DNA of 64,000 nt from Pyricularia pennisetigena (lineage: Eukaryota; Ascomycota; Sordariomycetes; Magnaporthales; Pyriculariaceae): contig NC_043744.1 of NCBI RefSeq assembly GCF_004337985.1, positions 6,323,688-6,387,687 of the forward strand, read 5' to 3'. Every line of letters starts with the position of its first letter. The first letter of the stretch is position 1. The notes under the pieces are model-generated. The model had not been told where the DNA came from and made no database searches. It saw only the letters and a program-made list of their open reading frames with translations. The position numbers and the translations under genes were made by a program. Shown here piece by piece: positions 36,470 to 48,000 of the stretch.

Positions 36470-36639
36470 AAAAAATTAATTTAGCAAAAACAAAAATTAT
36501 AACAATAGTTACAAAAATAGGGGTGGGATTGTAATAATAATTACAAAAATAGGCGCAGAATTGTAACAATAGTCACAAAAATAGGGGTAAAATTGTAACG
36601 ATAGTTACAATTATTAGGGATAATGCATATATAACTTAC
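36470..36639 (-). repeat. Intron with tandem palindromic units in the SNF2 gene
   Basis: After a GTAAGT donor come four units of about 33 bp. Each contains a variant of TTGTAACNATNGTTACAA followed by TTTTNCCCCTATTTT. The acceptor is not clear. Confidence 0.55.
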
Positions 36640-37994
36640 CAACCAATTAATAGGGTAGCTAATGGCGATTAAAAGGAATATTAGGTATATCCCAGTTAAA
36701 CCAAAAATATTTGCCCTTAATTTTCTTGTATTTAAGACCGATTTTGTTGTCGGTATTTAAACCGTCGACAGGTAAAGTGTTTTAAAAAAGGCGCAACTTT
36801 TTTATAACAGCCTAAATCGCGTCCGAATTAAAAAAATAACCAATCCAGGGATAACCCTTGGTTAAAATAAAAAATTGCGTATAATATACCAAAGAAACCG
36901 CTAAGATTTTTTCGCGGGCGTCCTCGAAAATTTCCTTTTTTGCGCGGTTTATATTAGCAAATCGATCGGCGATAGTGGATTGGGTTTGCATAAAATTAAA
37001 GAAATCGTTTTATTAATCGTCGCTAAAAAATTTGGGATAAAATTCGGTAATTTTTATTTTGGGTTTGGTAAGGATGGGACGATAAAACCGCCCTTCGTCG
37101 TACAAATTGTTAAAAATACCTTTAAATATTAACAAATCCAATGGGTGCATTTAAATTTAATTTGCACGTTTTTTTTTTTTTTCAACCGTCCGACCTTAAT
37201 GGGCTTAAAACGGGACCAGGTATCGATAGCGAATATTATTATCGTCCTGTTGTAGCAAACGCGGTTAAAACTAAATAAATTGGCGACGTTAATGGTTTGG
37301 TCGGCTCGCGAACGGGCAATTAAACAATGTTAAAATTGTATTAAATGCAAATTGTTTAGGGCGATAACGTTATCGGCGATAGCTGTATAATCGGCGATAA
37401 TAAATAGGGTGGAGGATTATTCGATATTAAATTTAAAAAAATTGCGGTAATTTCCATTAAAATCGTTAGGATTTTCCTTATTTCCAATAACGATTTTTCC
37501 CTACCGGCGAAAAATAAAGTAAAAAAAATAATAACAAATTTTAAATTAATTGTCGATATAATAACCGCTATATATATATGGTCTAAGGTTAGCGGTTTTA
37601 AATTTCAAATCGCCGTTTTTAAAATTAAATCCGGTGGTTATTATCCGCAGGTAATTTAATATCGTGGCGAGGATTATGGAAATTATAACCGGTTTAAATT
37701 TGTTTGCAAATATTTTTAACCCGGGGAGGTTAATATCGCTTTAGCGGATAAAGGGGGGGATAGGGGGTAGGCGACGCCGATTTACCAAATTATCGAAAAT
37801 GGGTTTGGTACCCCTATCGTTAAATATATCCGGCACGGAGGCCAAAATCTTTTACCAAACGGGCATTTTATTACCTTTAATTTGTTTGCCGGGATTATTT
37901 GCCTTAAAATAAGTTAGAAAACCGAATACGTCGGCGATTAAAAATAAATTAATTAATAATTAAAATTGTGCCCGTTATCCCAAAATATATAAAA

Positions 37995-38130
37995 AAGTGA
38001 AAACCAAATTGTAATAATTGTTAGATTATAGCAGTAATTGTTTGGTATTACCGCAAAAAATTGTAATAACTGTTACAATATAATAAATAGCAGGATATAT
38101 TAGTGTAAAAATTATAATAATTGTCGCAAT
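37995..38130. repeat. Cluster of TTGTAA...TTACAA palindromes
   Basis: Three further diverged copies of the palindromic motif (around 38008, 38056 and 38110). More copies lie at about 39430, 39474, 39695, 39750 and 39930. Confidence 0.55.
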
Positions 38131-38864
38131 CTAATAAAAAGAAACATTAACCTATTATATTAGTATATTATATTAAAGCATTTGTCGTTTCGTAGCTAAA
38201 TACGACCATCACCTCGTTTATATTCGACGAATTACTGTTAAAATAATATGCCAAAATCTGGTTATTAACGCGTGCTTTTGCTGCGGCGACGCCAGCAACG
38301 GATTAAAGGCGTTTAGGGGTTTGGGCGATTGGGGTTTCGTTCGTATTGCGGAAAATATTATTTCCGCGACCAAACCAGGCGGGCGGGTTAATATTATTAT
38401 TAATTTTAAAATAGTTAATATAACCTAAATAGGGTATAATGCGAACTATTTTGGCAATATTTGTATTCCCTGCCCTGCGCCAAATTATAGTAATTATCGC
38501 CGATACGGATTAGTTTTTACCCAGTTAAAAATCCTTTTATAACGGGACGGGTAAACGATCCAGGAAATCCGTGTTTTTATGCGATAAAAAATAATATTTG
38601 GGTTATACGAAATTTATTAATCCATTATTTGGCGTTAAATTAAATTTGGGTTGCGTCCGCGATACCGAAATAAAATTGGTTTTGGCTAACCGAACGGTGG
38701 TAATTTTATATATACGGGGTACGGGCGGCCTATTTAATGGCGCGGGTACCGGGTTAATAATAACCTCCGGTTATAATGCAAAAGGCCGGTTTTTGGGGTT
38801 TTTTGGTGGCGGGGACAATGCGCTGGCAAATGGTTTAAAAAATGCCAGGGGAGTTTATAATTGG

Positions 38865-39100
38865 CGGTTATCCAAATCCGGGGCAGGTTCGTTATAATTA
38901 TCGTCCATATTAATATTATTATCGCCTTTATTAGCGGACGCGGGGGCAGGTTGGTTATCGTTTTCGCCCATATAAATATCGTCGTTATTATAATCGACGG
39001 GGGCGGGGGTAAATTCGTTATCGCCGGCGTTTATATCGGTATTATTTCCATCCTTATCGACGGGGGCGGGGGTAGATTTATTATCGCCGGAATCCATATT
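38865..39100 (-). repeat. Tandem repeat coding for acidic N-terminal units
   Basis: Four diverged units of about 60 bp; each codes on the minus strand for a segment like GDNEFTPAPVDYNNDDIYM. They lie at the proposed N-terminus of the SNF2 protein. Confidence 0.75.
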
Positions 39101-40559
39101 AGCATTATTTTAATTATTATTATTATTATTAGGAATAAGGGGAAAATTTAAAAGGATTCCGGTTATATCCGAATAATTTTATAATGTAAAACGGTCCAAC
39201 CGAGCAAAATTTAATTCCAAAACAATTGCAGTATCCGCGTCGTAATTTTCCAAATTTTTAAAGTATTGGTTTATTTTTTTTATCCGCGCTCCTTTTTATA
39301 GTATGGTTATTAAGTTAACAAATAATTTAATATTATTGGGTATATATTCCAACGTAAATTTGGTGGTGGTTTGGGCGGAAGTTTTACCTTTTTGGCGTTT
39401 TTTGGGAACTATAGTGATAAAGGAACGTAATTGTAACAATTGTCACGGTTTTTGGCGAATTAAAGCAATTATTGTAACTATTATTACAATAAAATTAATT
39501 AATTTGCCCCGGACCTAACCGGGTGGGGGATACCCTTATAATGCAGGGGCGCTAATTATAATTTACCTTCGTTACAATTGGGTTAATACCTATTTGGGTG
39601 GGTAAGGTATAAATAGTTTTATCCAATTAAAATTGCTTTAATTAAGCTTCCTAACGAATATGTTTGCAATATTTGCTAAGGCAATTTTGCGATTGTAACA
39701 GTTGTTACATTTATTAGTTAAAAATTAAACGCTGGTTTAATCGTTACAATTTTTTATTAATTGTTATAAAAAGAATTTGGCGGTTGGGAAAAAGGTTTTT
39801 ATTGTAAAAAAAAAGAAAAAAAACTAATAAAAATAAAAAAGGAGGTATTTATAATTAGGTTTACGTATGGGGCTTTCTGCTAATAAAATAAAATTAAAAT
39901 GGAAACGCCAAAATTTCCGGAATTTAACCGTAACAATTATTACAATTCGCGATATCGAACCTTTTTATTTTTAATCGGGGCGCCGTTACGCCGTACCAGC
40001 TTATATATAATCCAAACTTTTAATTTACGTAATAATTGTTATTATCCAGCATTTGGTCGTTTTATTTAGGCCGTTAATTGGGGATTTTAATATTTAATAA
40101 TTATATACCTTGCGCTGTTTAATCCTCCCCCCCTGGTTAATCCAGTTCGGCGTCGCCTTTTTTATCGTTCGACCCTTTTGTAATCCAGGGCACGTTATTT
40201 AATTTAATTAGGATTTAACCTTATTCGCCCTTTAGTTTTTAGGTTATAAATTTATAAACGTTTTTATATTGGATATTTTTGCAACCGTTAATATTAACCA
40301 ACATTTTAACCTATGGTTATAATACCGTTTAATTCGTTCGTCGGCGTTTATTAGTTTATTTTCCCGAATAATTGTTAATTGTATCCATCGTTTCCTAAAA
40401 TGCTACCGTGTTTTAATTCCGCCGCTTTTTTTCTTATTATTTGTGCAAATAGGAGGCGTAATTTTGTATCCCATTTTCGTATATTATTGGGAATTAAGCA
40501 ACGAAATAATCGCTATATTATTTAAATTATTTAATTAATTGTAAATTTGGAATATTTTC
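39101..40559. other. Interval between the two helicase remnants
   Basis: AT-rich with scattered palindromic TGTAAC motifs. No gene supported. Confidence 0.45.
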
Positions 40560-42600
40560 CAGCAAATCGTTTTTCGTTTATTCCCGGTTATAGGAATGGA
40601 CGAACTTTTTAGCGATATTAAAAGCTATTGGTTTGGGTAACACCAATTGGGATAGTAGGTCGTATAACCGCCGCGGGTTTGGGTAAAAGATAATTGTTGC
40701 AAAATGGGTACCCCATTTATCCAATTGTTTAAATATATAACCTTTTTTGGAATCTTTCCTGGGTATTTTAATTAGTTGCTTTTTAGGGGGTAATGCGGGT
40801 AAAACTCCAATTTGGTGGACGCAGGCGCTGCAACAGTTTTCAAATTGGTTTATTATAAAGGATGGATTCGTTTCCCGTATAAAATCCAATATAATTCGTC
40901 GAAAACATTTAACGTTGGCGAAAATTTGCATATTTGGCGCTTTTCTTTTTAATTTTTTCCTATTTATTATTTTCTATTACGTCCAATGGGGCGGAACGCG
41001 TAATTTAAATATACCTAAAAGGCCGGTTTATAGTAATTCCGACGCTTTTGCCCGGTTATTATCGTTTAAATTAAATTTAACGACACGTGGAAAATTAATA
41101 GGGAATAACCGCGTTTATAAATACGTTAAAAAGTTTAAATAAATAATTTGTAAATTTTCAGCGTTTCCTTATAATACCACGGGTTATTTGGTTAATTTAG
41201 TTAATAATTTTGGCCTGGTTAGTTTATATTTAACGATAAACCCCTGCGTATCGAAATACTAATAAGGCGCAAAAAAATATACGGTTCCTTTACGGTTGGG
41301 CCCGCGTGCGGTTCGTCCGAATTTTTACCACAGGTTTACGGGGTCGTTTAATATTAACGCGCTGTATTGCACTATACGTTCCATATTAGGTATATCCATA
41401 CCCATACCCAAAAATAAAATGGAAAATATAATACGAATTTTAAAATCCGGTTTGGAAAATTTTGCGTAAATTTTAATTTTATCGATTTTAAATGTAAATA
41501 TATTATACCGGATAATTATATCGGTTGCGTTTCGTTCAATAAATTTCCTAAATACGAGGTTTTTTATTAGGAATTAGCGTGTTTGGATAATACGGTTCCT
41601 GGCGTTTATATATATAATAGTTTTAAAAATACGGGTGGCGGATAATGGTATAGTATTCCCTATTAGGAATAGGAGGCGCCGGTAATCGTTAATAAGGGTT
41701 TTGCGTTTTAAATACTGTATTATAATCGTAATTTCGGGTCGGTCGAAAGGCGTTTTAACGAAACGTACTGTCTTTTTATAATACAGTTAGTTAAAAACGT
41801 AGGTTTTAACCTTTACTGTAAAAATTGCGGTGCACCCGAATATAAATACGTTTACTGGTATAATTACCCGGACCAAACGCAATATAAAAAACGATTCCCT
41901 AAAATCCTTCCATTGTAAAATTATATAAAATTTATTAATAGCAAATAAGGCGATACGTTAGTGGAATATAGGGTTTCGAAAAAGTTTAAAAAATCGGTAA
42001 TTAGTGGTTTATTCCGGGTTTAAAAAAATGTGCGTGTGTTTACAAACGGTTTACGGGTTTTAAAAAGGGTTATATTAAATAAAATTAGTTTTAGTAATAA
42101 AAACCGCATATTTATATTTACGTTTAAAATGGACTGGTCGATTAATTTGGGGTTCGCGGCGGGATAACGTTATATATTGCGTAATTGTTTTTGCCCTAAT
42201 TTGTTTAATAGGATTATTTGGATAATAATAATATTATTGCGAATTACCGAGGTAATTTGCAATACTATATTTTTCCCGTACCCGGTTTTTGCCAGTAAAA
42301 TAATATTTTTTATATTATATAAAACCCGGTGTATATATTGCATTTGGTTATAATATGGGATTCGTGCAGAAGAATTAGGGGGTTTGTGGAGGTTTAAAAA
42401 CCATATAGCAGCTGAAAAAACGAGTTTATATTGTAGGTTTAAATTACTAAAAGCTTTGGTTTTAGCGTATAATTCCGGGAGGATATGTACGTCGGAGGAG
42501 GTATTTGCCGCCGCGTGTGCGGGATTGGGACCGCGAAAAATTGCGTCGATTTGGTGGGAAAACGAAATATATATAGGCGTGTTTCCGGATATTATATATA
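40560..42600 (-). pseudogene. RecQ-like helicase of the 13.8-kb element, degraded
   Basis: The minus strand shows a Walker A motif of the RecQ type (LLAKTGYGKNIVLQ, about 42302-42261). Helicase C-terminal fragments lie around 41250-41420. A C-terminal open frame of 117 residues (40931-40578) has a zinc-type CCSAC cluster and basic tail. The order fits a RecQ-family protein. Similar helicases are multicopy in fungi and are linked to telomeres in Pyricularia (TLH genes), but no telomere repeat is near. Internal stops make it non-functional. Confidence 0.6.
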
Positions 42601-42653
42601 TGTAATTTAATACGAATATATAAAGATTTGCGGAAATAATGGTTTTTTTTAAT

Positions 42654-43022
42654 GGGTGGATATATAGCGTATTATGTGATATATACCTTATGCGGATTGT
42701 AAAATTAATGGTTTTGCGTTATTTATATTAAAATTTATATATAAAAATTCCTTTCGCTTTTGCGATTCTCTTTATATAAATTTTAACGGATTATAATCGT
42801 TGTTAATAAAATGCGAAATGGGTATCGATAGTGTTTATGGGTGGACGTATAGTATATTAAATGGAATTTACCCTATACGGATTGTAAAGTAGATATTTTT
42901 GCGATATTTGGATTAAAATTTATATGTAAAGGTTTTTTTCGCTTTTGCGATTTTTTACATATAAATTTTAACGGATTATAATCGTTATTGTTAAAATGCG
43001 AAATGGGTATCGATGGTGTTTC
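42654..43022. repeat. Tandem duplication, 2 x about 184 bp
   Basis: Units 42654-42838 and 42839-43022 share blocks such as GGATTATAATCGTTGTTA and AAATGCGAAATGGGTATCGA. Each contains an inverted AAAATTTATAT...ATATAAATTTT pair. It lies near the right end of the 13.8-kb element only. Confidence 0.8.
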
Positions 43023-43220
43023 TGGGTTAATAATGGGGATACCGCTATAAACGGATAAAGGGCGGGTTATATCCAACTTTTAACTGGCGTACCAGGTGCA
43101 AAAAATTTTAAATTAATAAAAAAGGCCTACCAATTCCTATTTTTAACGATGTTTTCTTTTTTCGATATTTTGCGTGGTTGTGGAATAATGAGGGAGTGTC
43201 GGTCGCAAAAAGGCCAAAAA

Positions 43221-43392
43221 TACCGCTAAAAACGGCGAAAATCGACAAGTTGTCCTCAGACCTGAACCAAAACGTTCTTTGGATGGACCCACAGGTACAT
43301 TGCAAAGCCGCAATTAAGCCACGAAGTGGAGCGAAGCGAACGGAGTGGATCAATTGTGGAGCTTTGGGCTTTAGGGATGAGCCCTGAGACTA
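43221..43392 (-). repeat. Right terminal module (type B) of the 13.8-kb element
   Basis: Inverted, it reads TAGTCTCAGGGCTCATCCCTAAAGCCC, further hairpin blocks and CCAAAACGTTCTTTGG-like arms, then the inner motif. Forward copies occur at 22373, 61646, 62222 and 63828. Confidence 0.85.
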
Positions 43393-43401
43393 ATTACAGG
43401 C

Positions 43402-44355
43402 CCAAAACCTGCAATTAAAAGCATTAATTACGCAAATGGATTAATTTCAAAGGATAATTTAACAATTAACTGCCCTGTTAGCCCTAAAAAGCGGTAATTC
43501 AACTAGTTCTAATGGTAAGTCGGAAAATAAGCCCGCTACCGCACCCCCTAATCCACCCGGTAGCCTAATTTTAGGTGAGGGGATAAATAAAAAATAAATT
43601 GAAACGGGTATTTTCCTTCCCAGAAAATTGTAAATTAATAAAGGTTAGCAATTACGATTTGTGGAAACAGGCGTTAATAACTCAATTTAGGGTTATAAAA
43701 GCAGCGGAATTTATTTCCAACCCAGAAATCGGTTATACCCTACCGGAATACGAGCAATTAATCCTATTATTGCTTATAAAAACAATTTAACCAAAGAATT
43801 TTTAAATTCCATTGCATGACATTCCAGCCCCGTAACGGCTTATTAAACCCTGGAAAATAGTTACTCCGTTGTACCCGAAATTAGTCGAGATTCACTATAT
43901 CGGGCATTCCACGCTTTAAATTTTTCGAAATTTAAAGGATTAACACCTGAATTTAACAGCCGTTTCAATTTACTGGTAATTAAATTTACAAATGATAACG
44001 TACAAATTAACCCCGTAAACGTACGAAATAAACACCTACGGGCCCTGGAGGGGATATTCCCCATTTGGACCGAACGCCAACGCAATACCCAACGGGCCAT
44101 GAAGGCAATAGGCCAAAATTCGGAAAAGTTAAATTTGCAATACCTTATGGCGGACCTTATATCCGAAAATTCGATTTCAGGTTATACAACGGTTAAAGCC
44201 GCTAGCTATAAGTTTGAAAGTAAAAAAACGGGTAAAAAAAACGTTAAAAAAGGCGCTAAAACGAAAAATAATGGGCAGGAAAACACCTTTAAATTACGAA
44301 AGAAAAGTAAAAACTTTAATTCGGATTCTGTTTTTGCAAAAAATACTAAATCCTC
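43402..44355 (+). pseudogene. Copia gag, 3' part
   Basis: Continuation of the gag frame: a coiled glutamine/leucine-rich start, a retrotransposon gag region (about 43600-44170, with fragments such as SNYDLWKQALITQF) and a lysine-rich end before the palindromic insertion. A few stop codons are present. Confidence 0.7.
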
Positions 44356-45073
44356 TGTGAACATGGCTAGCGCAGGGCTAATTATATTAGCTACCCTGCA
44401 TTAATCTATAACGGCTAGCACGGGCTAGTTCTATTAGTCACCCTGCATCGAATCAATAAATAAATAACAAATAAAACGTATAAGCGTTTGTACACACAAA
44501 GCTTCATATATCACGTCTTTGTTCATAGTTTTAACAAGAAAACAAATACGTCATATATAATCTAGCTTAGTGGTATAATGCACGTACCATAATCTATATT
44601 ATATATACGTTGTTGAAGTGTGTGGGTTCGAATCCCGTTATGGTCGCAGATTTTCTGTGCATGCATAAGCACAATAGGCCGTTAGGCTTAATAGGCCGTT
44701 AAGCTCAATAGGTCGGCAGGTCAGTCACATGAATAAGGCCAAATCATGTGACGTAACCCCGCATTCCGGACATCCGGATCGAAGATCTGCACCTACGGAT
44801 TCGAACACGTAATTCACAACGTATATATAATATAGATTATGGTACGTGCATTATACCACTAAGCTAGATTATATATGACGTATTTGTTTTCTTGTTAAAA
44901 CTATGAACAAAGACGTGATATATAAAGCTTTGTATATATAAACGCTTATACATTTTATTTGTTATTTATTTATTGATTCGATGCAGGGTGACTAATAGAA
45001 TTAGCCCGTGCTAGCCGTTAAAAAATAATGCAGGGTAGCTAATATAATTAGCCCTGCGCTAGCCATGTTCACA
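44356..45073. mobile_element. 718-bp palindromic insertion with TG...CA ends
   Basis: The arms 44356-44610 and about 44820-45073 are near-perfect inverted repeats starting TGTGAACATGGCTAGCGCAG. The insertion is bounded by TG and CA and by a 5-bp duplication TCCTC (44351-44355, 45074-45078), as for retroviral-type integration. The arms carry an A-box-like TAGCTTAGTGGTATAATGC. The loop side of the left arm adds a B-box-like GGTTCGAATCC and a GTTATGGTCGCA end, giving a tRNA-like arrangement (about 44565-44648) that does not pair as a complete tRNA. It may be two LTRs head to head, or a fold-back element. Confidence 0.7.
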
Positions 45074-45078
45074 TCCTC

Positions 45079-48000
45079 CTCCAGCGAATTAACCGCTGGA
45101 ACGTCCATAATTTCCAGGGATTTCGAATTGTTTACGGGCTCAATTCCAAATGACGTTAACGAAGGCGTAACGTATAACGCCCTGGAATGAGAGGTTAATT
45201 CCGCTATTAGCGGAATTATAGAATTACGTTCGGATTCGGATTCGGAAACCGATACCGGTAAAACGCTAAAACCACAGGTTTTAGCAGCTAGTTTTATAGG
45301 TTAAAACAAAGCCTGGACGCGGCGTAAAAGGGATCCCTAAACCTTGGAAGTTAAATTACCTTATCCTGTACGATATAGGTAATACGCACCATATTTTTGC
45401 AAATAAGGAATTTTTTACCGATTATACCCCCGGTTTTACAGTCCAAATCGGTACCGGAGGTGGCCCTGTTACGCTTGTAAGTACCGGAATTGTGAAAATA
45501 TAGGTCCGTTACGGCCGACCAGCTGACGAATTTAAAAAGGTTACGTTAAATAACGGTTTATATATCCCCTTATTTAGAATAAGTATCGTTAGTGGTTTTA
45601 TATATTATAATATAAAGGGCGTATTATTAAAAAATACCCTGTACGATAAAAATCGCAAAACGTGGGGACGTTTAAATACCGTTAAACATTCGTATTATTT
45701 AAAGGTTAAAGGCTGCGATATCTTGTTCGAAATGTCGTTATTTCGAATTACGCCTAAGTAATGGGTGAATATAGCACCGTTTCTAATATGGCTTTACAGG
45801 GGGAGATAAAAGGTTACTCAGCCCCGTTGTAAGTAGAACTAAATATTATAAACCCGAAAATTACGAGGATTATAAAATTTACACCGATTCGGAACCGGAA
45901 AGAAATACGGTAACGGAAAAGCTAATTCCCGAGCAAAATACGAAAATAGCCGTAAATTTACCTATAACGCAGAAACTTAGCGTTAAAAACCCTGAAAATT
46001 CACGTAAAATTGGGCCCCGTAGGCCCGGCACACCGTCAGGTAACCCTTTTATACAACCTTATACAAAAAGGATTATTTTCGAAAAAAGGGGGTTTCCCAC
46101 ACAAGAAATCCGTTGTTAAAACCTCCTTTATTATCGGATTTAAAGCAAGCCCCTTTAAATTACCTCCTTTTAGGCCTAAAACTGATCACGGACGGTTGAG
46201 TAACCCCTAAAAGAAACGGAATTACAGGTAATTGTAACCAAATCCAGGCTTAAAAAACCCTGTTATGGCAAAGGCGTTTGGGGCATATAGGGTTATTTTT
46301 GCTAAAAAAAACCGCTCAAATTATAAAAGGTTTACCTATTTTCGACAAAATTAGGGCAATTACCTATATTGCTTATATTAAAACCATTTTTATTGGGCGT
46401 ACAAATAAAGTCGCACTCCTTACACCCCCGAATATTTTCGATTTTATAAAAAGTAATATAGTAACCTTTAAGCCTAATCTTTAAAATAAAGAGCCCGTAT
46501 TTTTGTTATTAATGGACCGAAAATCACGTTTTCGGTGGTTTATCCCACTAAAAAATAAAGCCGGATTTACGGTTTTAATAGCTATTAAAAGCTTTTTTAA
46601 AGCTTTAAGAACTACGTACGGGCGCTACCCCCTAAATTTTCACTTTAATGGTGGGTACGAAATTAATATAAACCTTTAAAATTGGTTTATAAACAAAAAT
46701 ATTAATTTGAGCATTTCGAATCCCTATAACCACGGCCAAAACGGATTAATGGAACGGTTCGTTAAAATTATTTTGGATAAATTTCGGTTTACCATTATAG
46801 CGGCGGGTTTACCATTATATTCATCGTATTATTTATTACCTGCCGTGGTTAAAATAATTAATCGTACAACGGTAATTAATAAGGATTTAACACCTTACGA
46901 CGAATTTTATTCCGAATTCTAACCTGGATTACCGTATAAACCCAATTTAGGGTATTTTCGGTTCATTGTTACTATATACCAGGTTATTATACCGCTGGAA
47001 AAACGCCAAACATTTAACAAATTGGTTCCCCACACCGAAACGGTGAAACTTTTAACCCATTTATCAAATTTTACAGCGTTGGTTTACGCACCCGCTCAAC
47101 GGGCCGTATACAAAACCTTTACTGTAAAAATTACAAAGGGTATAACCGTGGAGAATTTAGCTATTCCAGGGGAAACGCTACATATCTTAAAGGGGGAAAA
47201 TATAAATTTAAAAGGGGATTGTAATTTTAAATTTCAAAATGAAATTAACAACGTTCCAGCGGATAATTATCCCCTACAAAGCCCTGAAAATATAGGGTAT
47301 TTACCACCTGTTACAGGGTATTTACCACTTTTTACAAGGCGATTATCACCCGTTATAGGGCATTTAAACCTTGAAAGTACAGTGACCGCCAAATTTGTAT
47401 AACCTATTGTTCGGCCCCCAAAACCTATAACGGTAGCGATACCTGATCCAGTACCTAAAACAACGGAAATTCCGCTCTTATCAGCAACTCAAATACAAAA
47501 TATGGAATTAAATTCGCAATTCGAAAACCCAAATTTAATAAAAATAAATTACGTGCATTACCTTTGTTTTCAAACCCAAACAAATAAAAAAAAAGCCCAC
47601 TAAAAACGGTAAACCAAATAATTACCAATTAACCTTAAATAACCTTAGAAATGCTAAATGTTTAGCTGCTTTAACGTCTAAATTCGACCAAACCATTACT
47701 GCAAAAACCTTTCGTTTTATCCCAAAAATTAAAATGCCTACAGGCCGTAAACTCGTTTTTACCCGGCCGGTATTTAAATTAAAAAAGGATAAAAATGATA
47801 AACCTGTAAAAAACAGAGCTAGGCTTGTTATTAGGGGTTTTTTACAGGTCGAAAACCTAAATTATATCGAAATTTTTGCTAATATTAGTATACCACCTAC
47901 CTGGCGTATGTTATTAGCTATAGCTAATGCACAAAATTGGCAAATAGAACAAATCGATTTTATCGGTGCCTTTTTAAATAGTAACCTTACCGACGTAAAT

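Larger units (their letters stand above)
33233..39100 (-). pseudogene. SNF2-family ATPase of the 13.8-kb element, degraded
   Basis: The minus strand carries diagnostic SNF2 motifs in order: motif I at 36420-36370 (WLLTNEIGIGKTI), motif V at about 34310-34240 (NISSAGFNLHP) and motif VI at about 34235-34165 (WNANIQLQICGRLIRLG). The C-terminus (33466-33233) is basic with KKRRGANKPIPKK, a likely nuclear signal. The N-terminus (39097-38860) is an acidic repeat of about 20 residues. Putative introns have recognisable donors (GTAAGT at 36639-36634; GTAATA at 34586-34581) and contain palindromic repeats. Stops are frequent. SNF2 proteins remodel chromatin or translocate on DNA; here it may aid mobility, or it may be cargo. 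Confidence 0.75.
29556..43392. mobile_element. 13.8-kb DNA element with three gene remnants (helicase-bearing)
   Basis: It is flanked by a 9-bp duplication, ATTACAGGC, at 29547-29555 and 43393-43401. Its ends read TAGTCTCAGTGCTCA on the left and, inverted, TAGTCTCAGGGCTCA on the right. Each end continues as a hairpin-rich module of about 160-170 bp closed by a shared inner motif (AGGACAA...GCCGTTTATAGCGGTA). Inside are a plus-strand gene resembling DUF6589-type proteins, a minus-strand SNF2 ATPase and a minus-strand RecQ-like helicase, all eroded. The 9-bp duplication would suit a Mutator-like element, but I see no MULE transposase and none of the hallmark genes of Starships (DUF3435 tyrosine recombinase) or Helitrons. 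The transposase class is open; the DUF6589-like product is the best candidate. Confidence 0.8.

Noticed and set aside
40560..42600. Subtelomeric location inferred from a telomere-linked RecQ helicase
   Set aside because: No telomere repeat is present, and the helicase is enclosed in a mobile element with exact target duplication.
29556..43392. Starship or Helitron identity for the large element
   Set aside because: No DUF3435-type tyrosine recombinase near either end, and a 9-bp duplication with inverted ends excludes a Helitron.
44565..44648. Functional tRNA gene in the palindrome
   Set aside because: A- and B-box-like words are present but the acceptor stem does not pair and no plausible anticodon arm forms.
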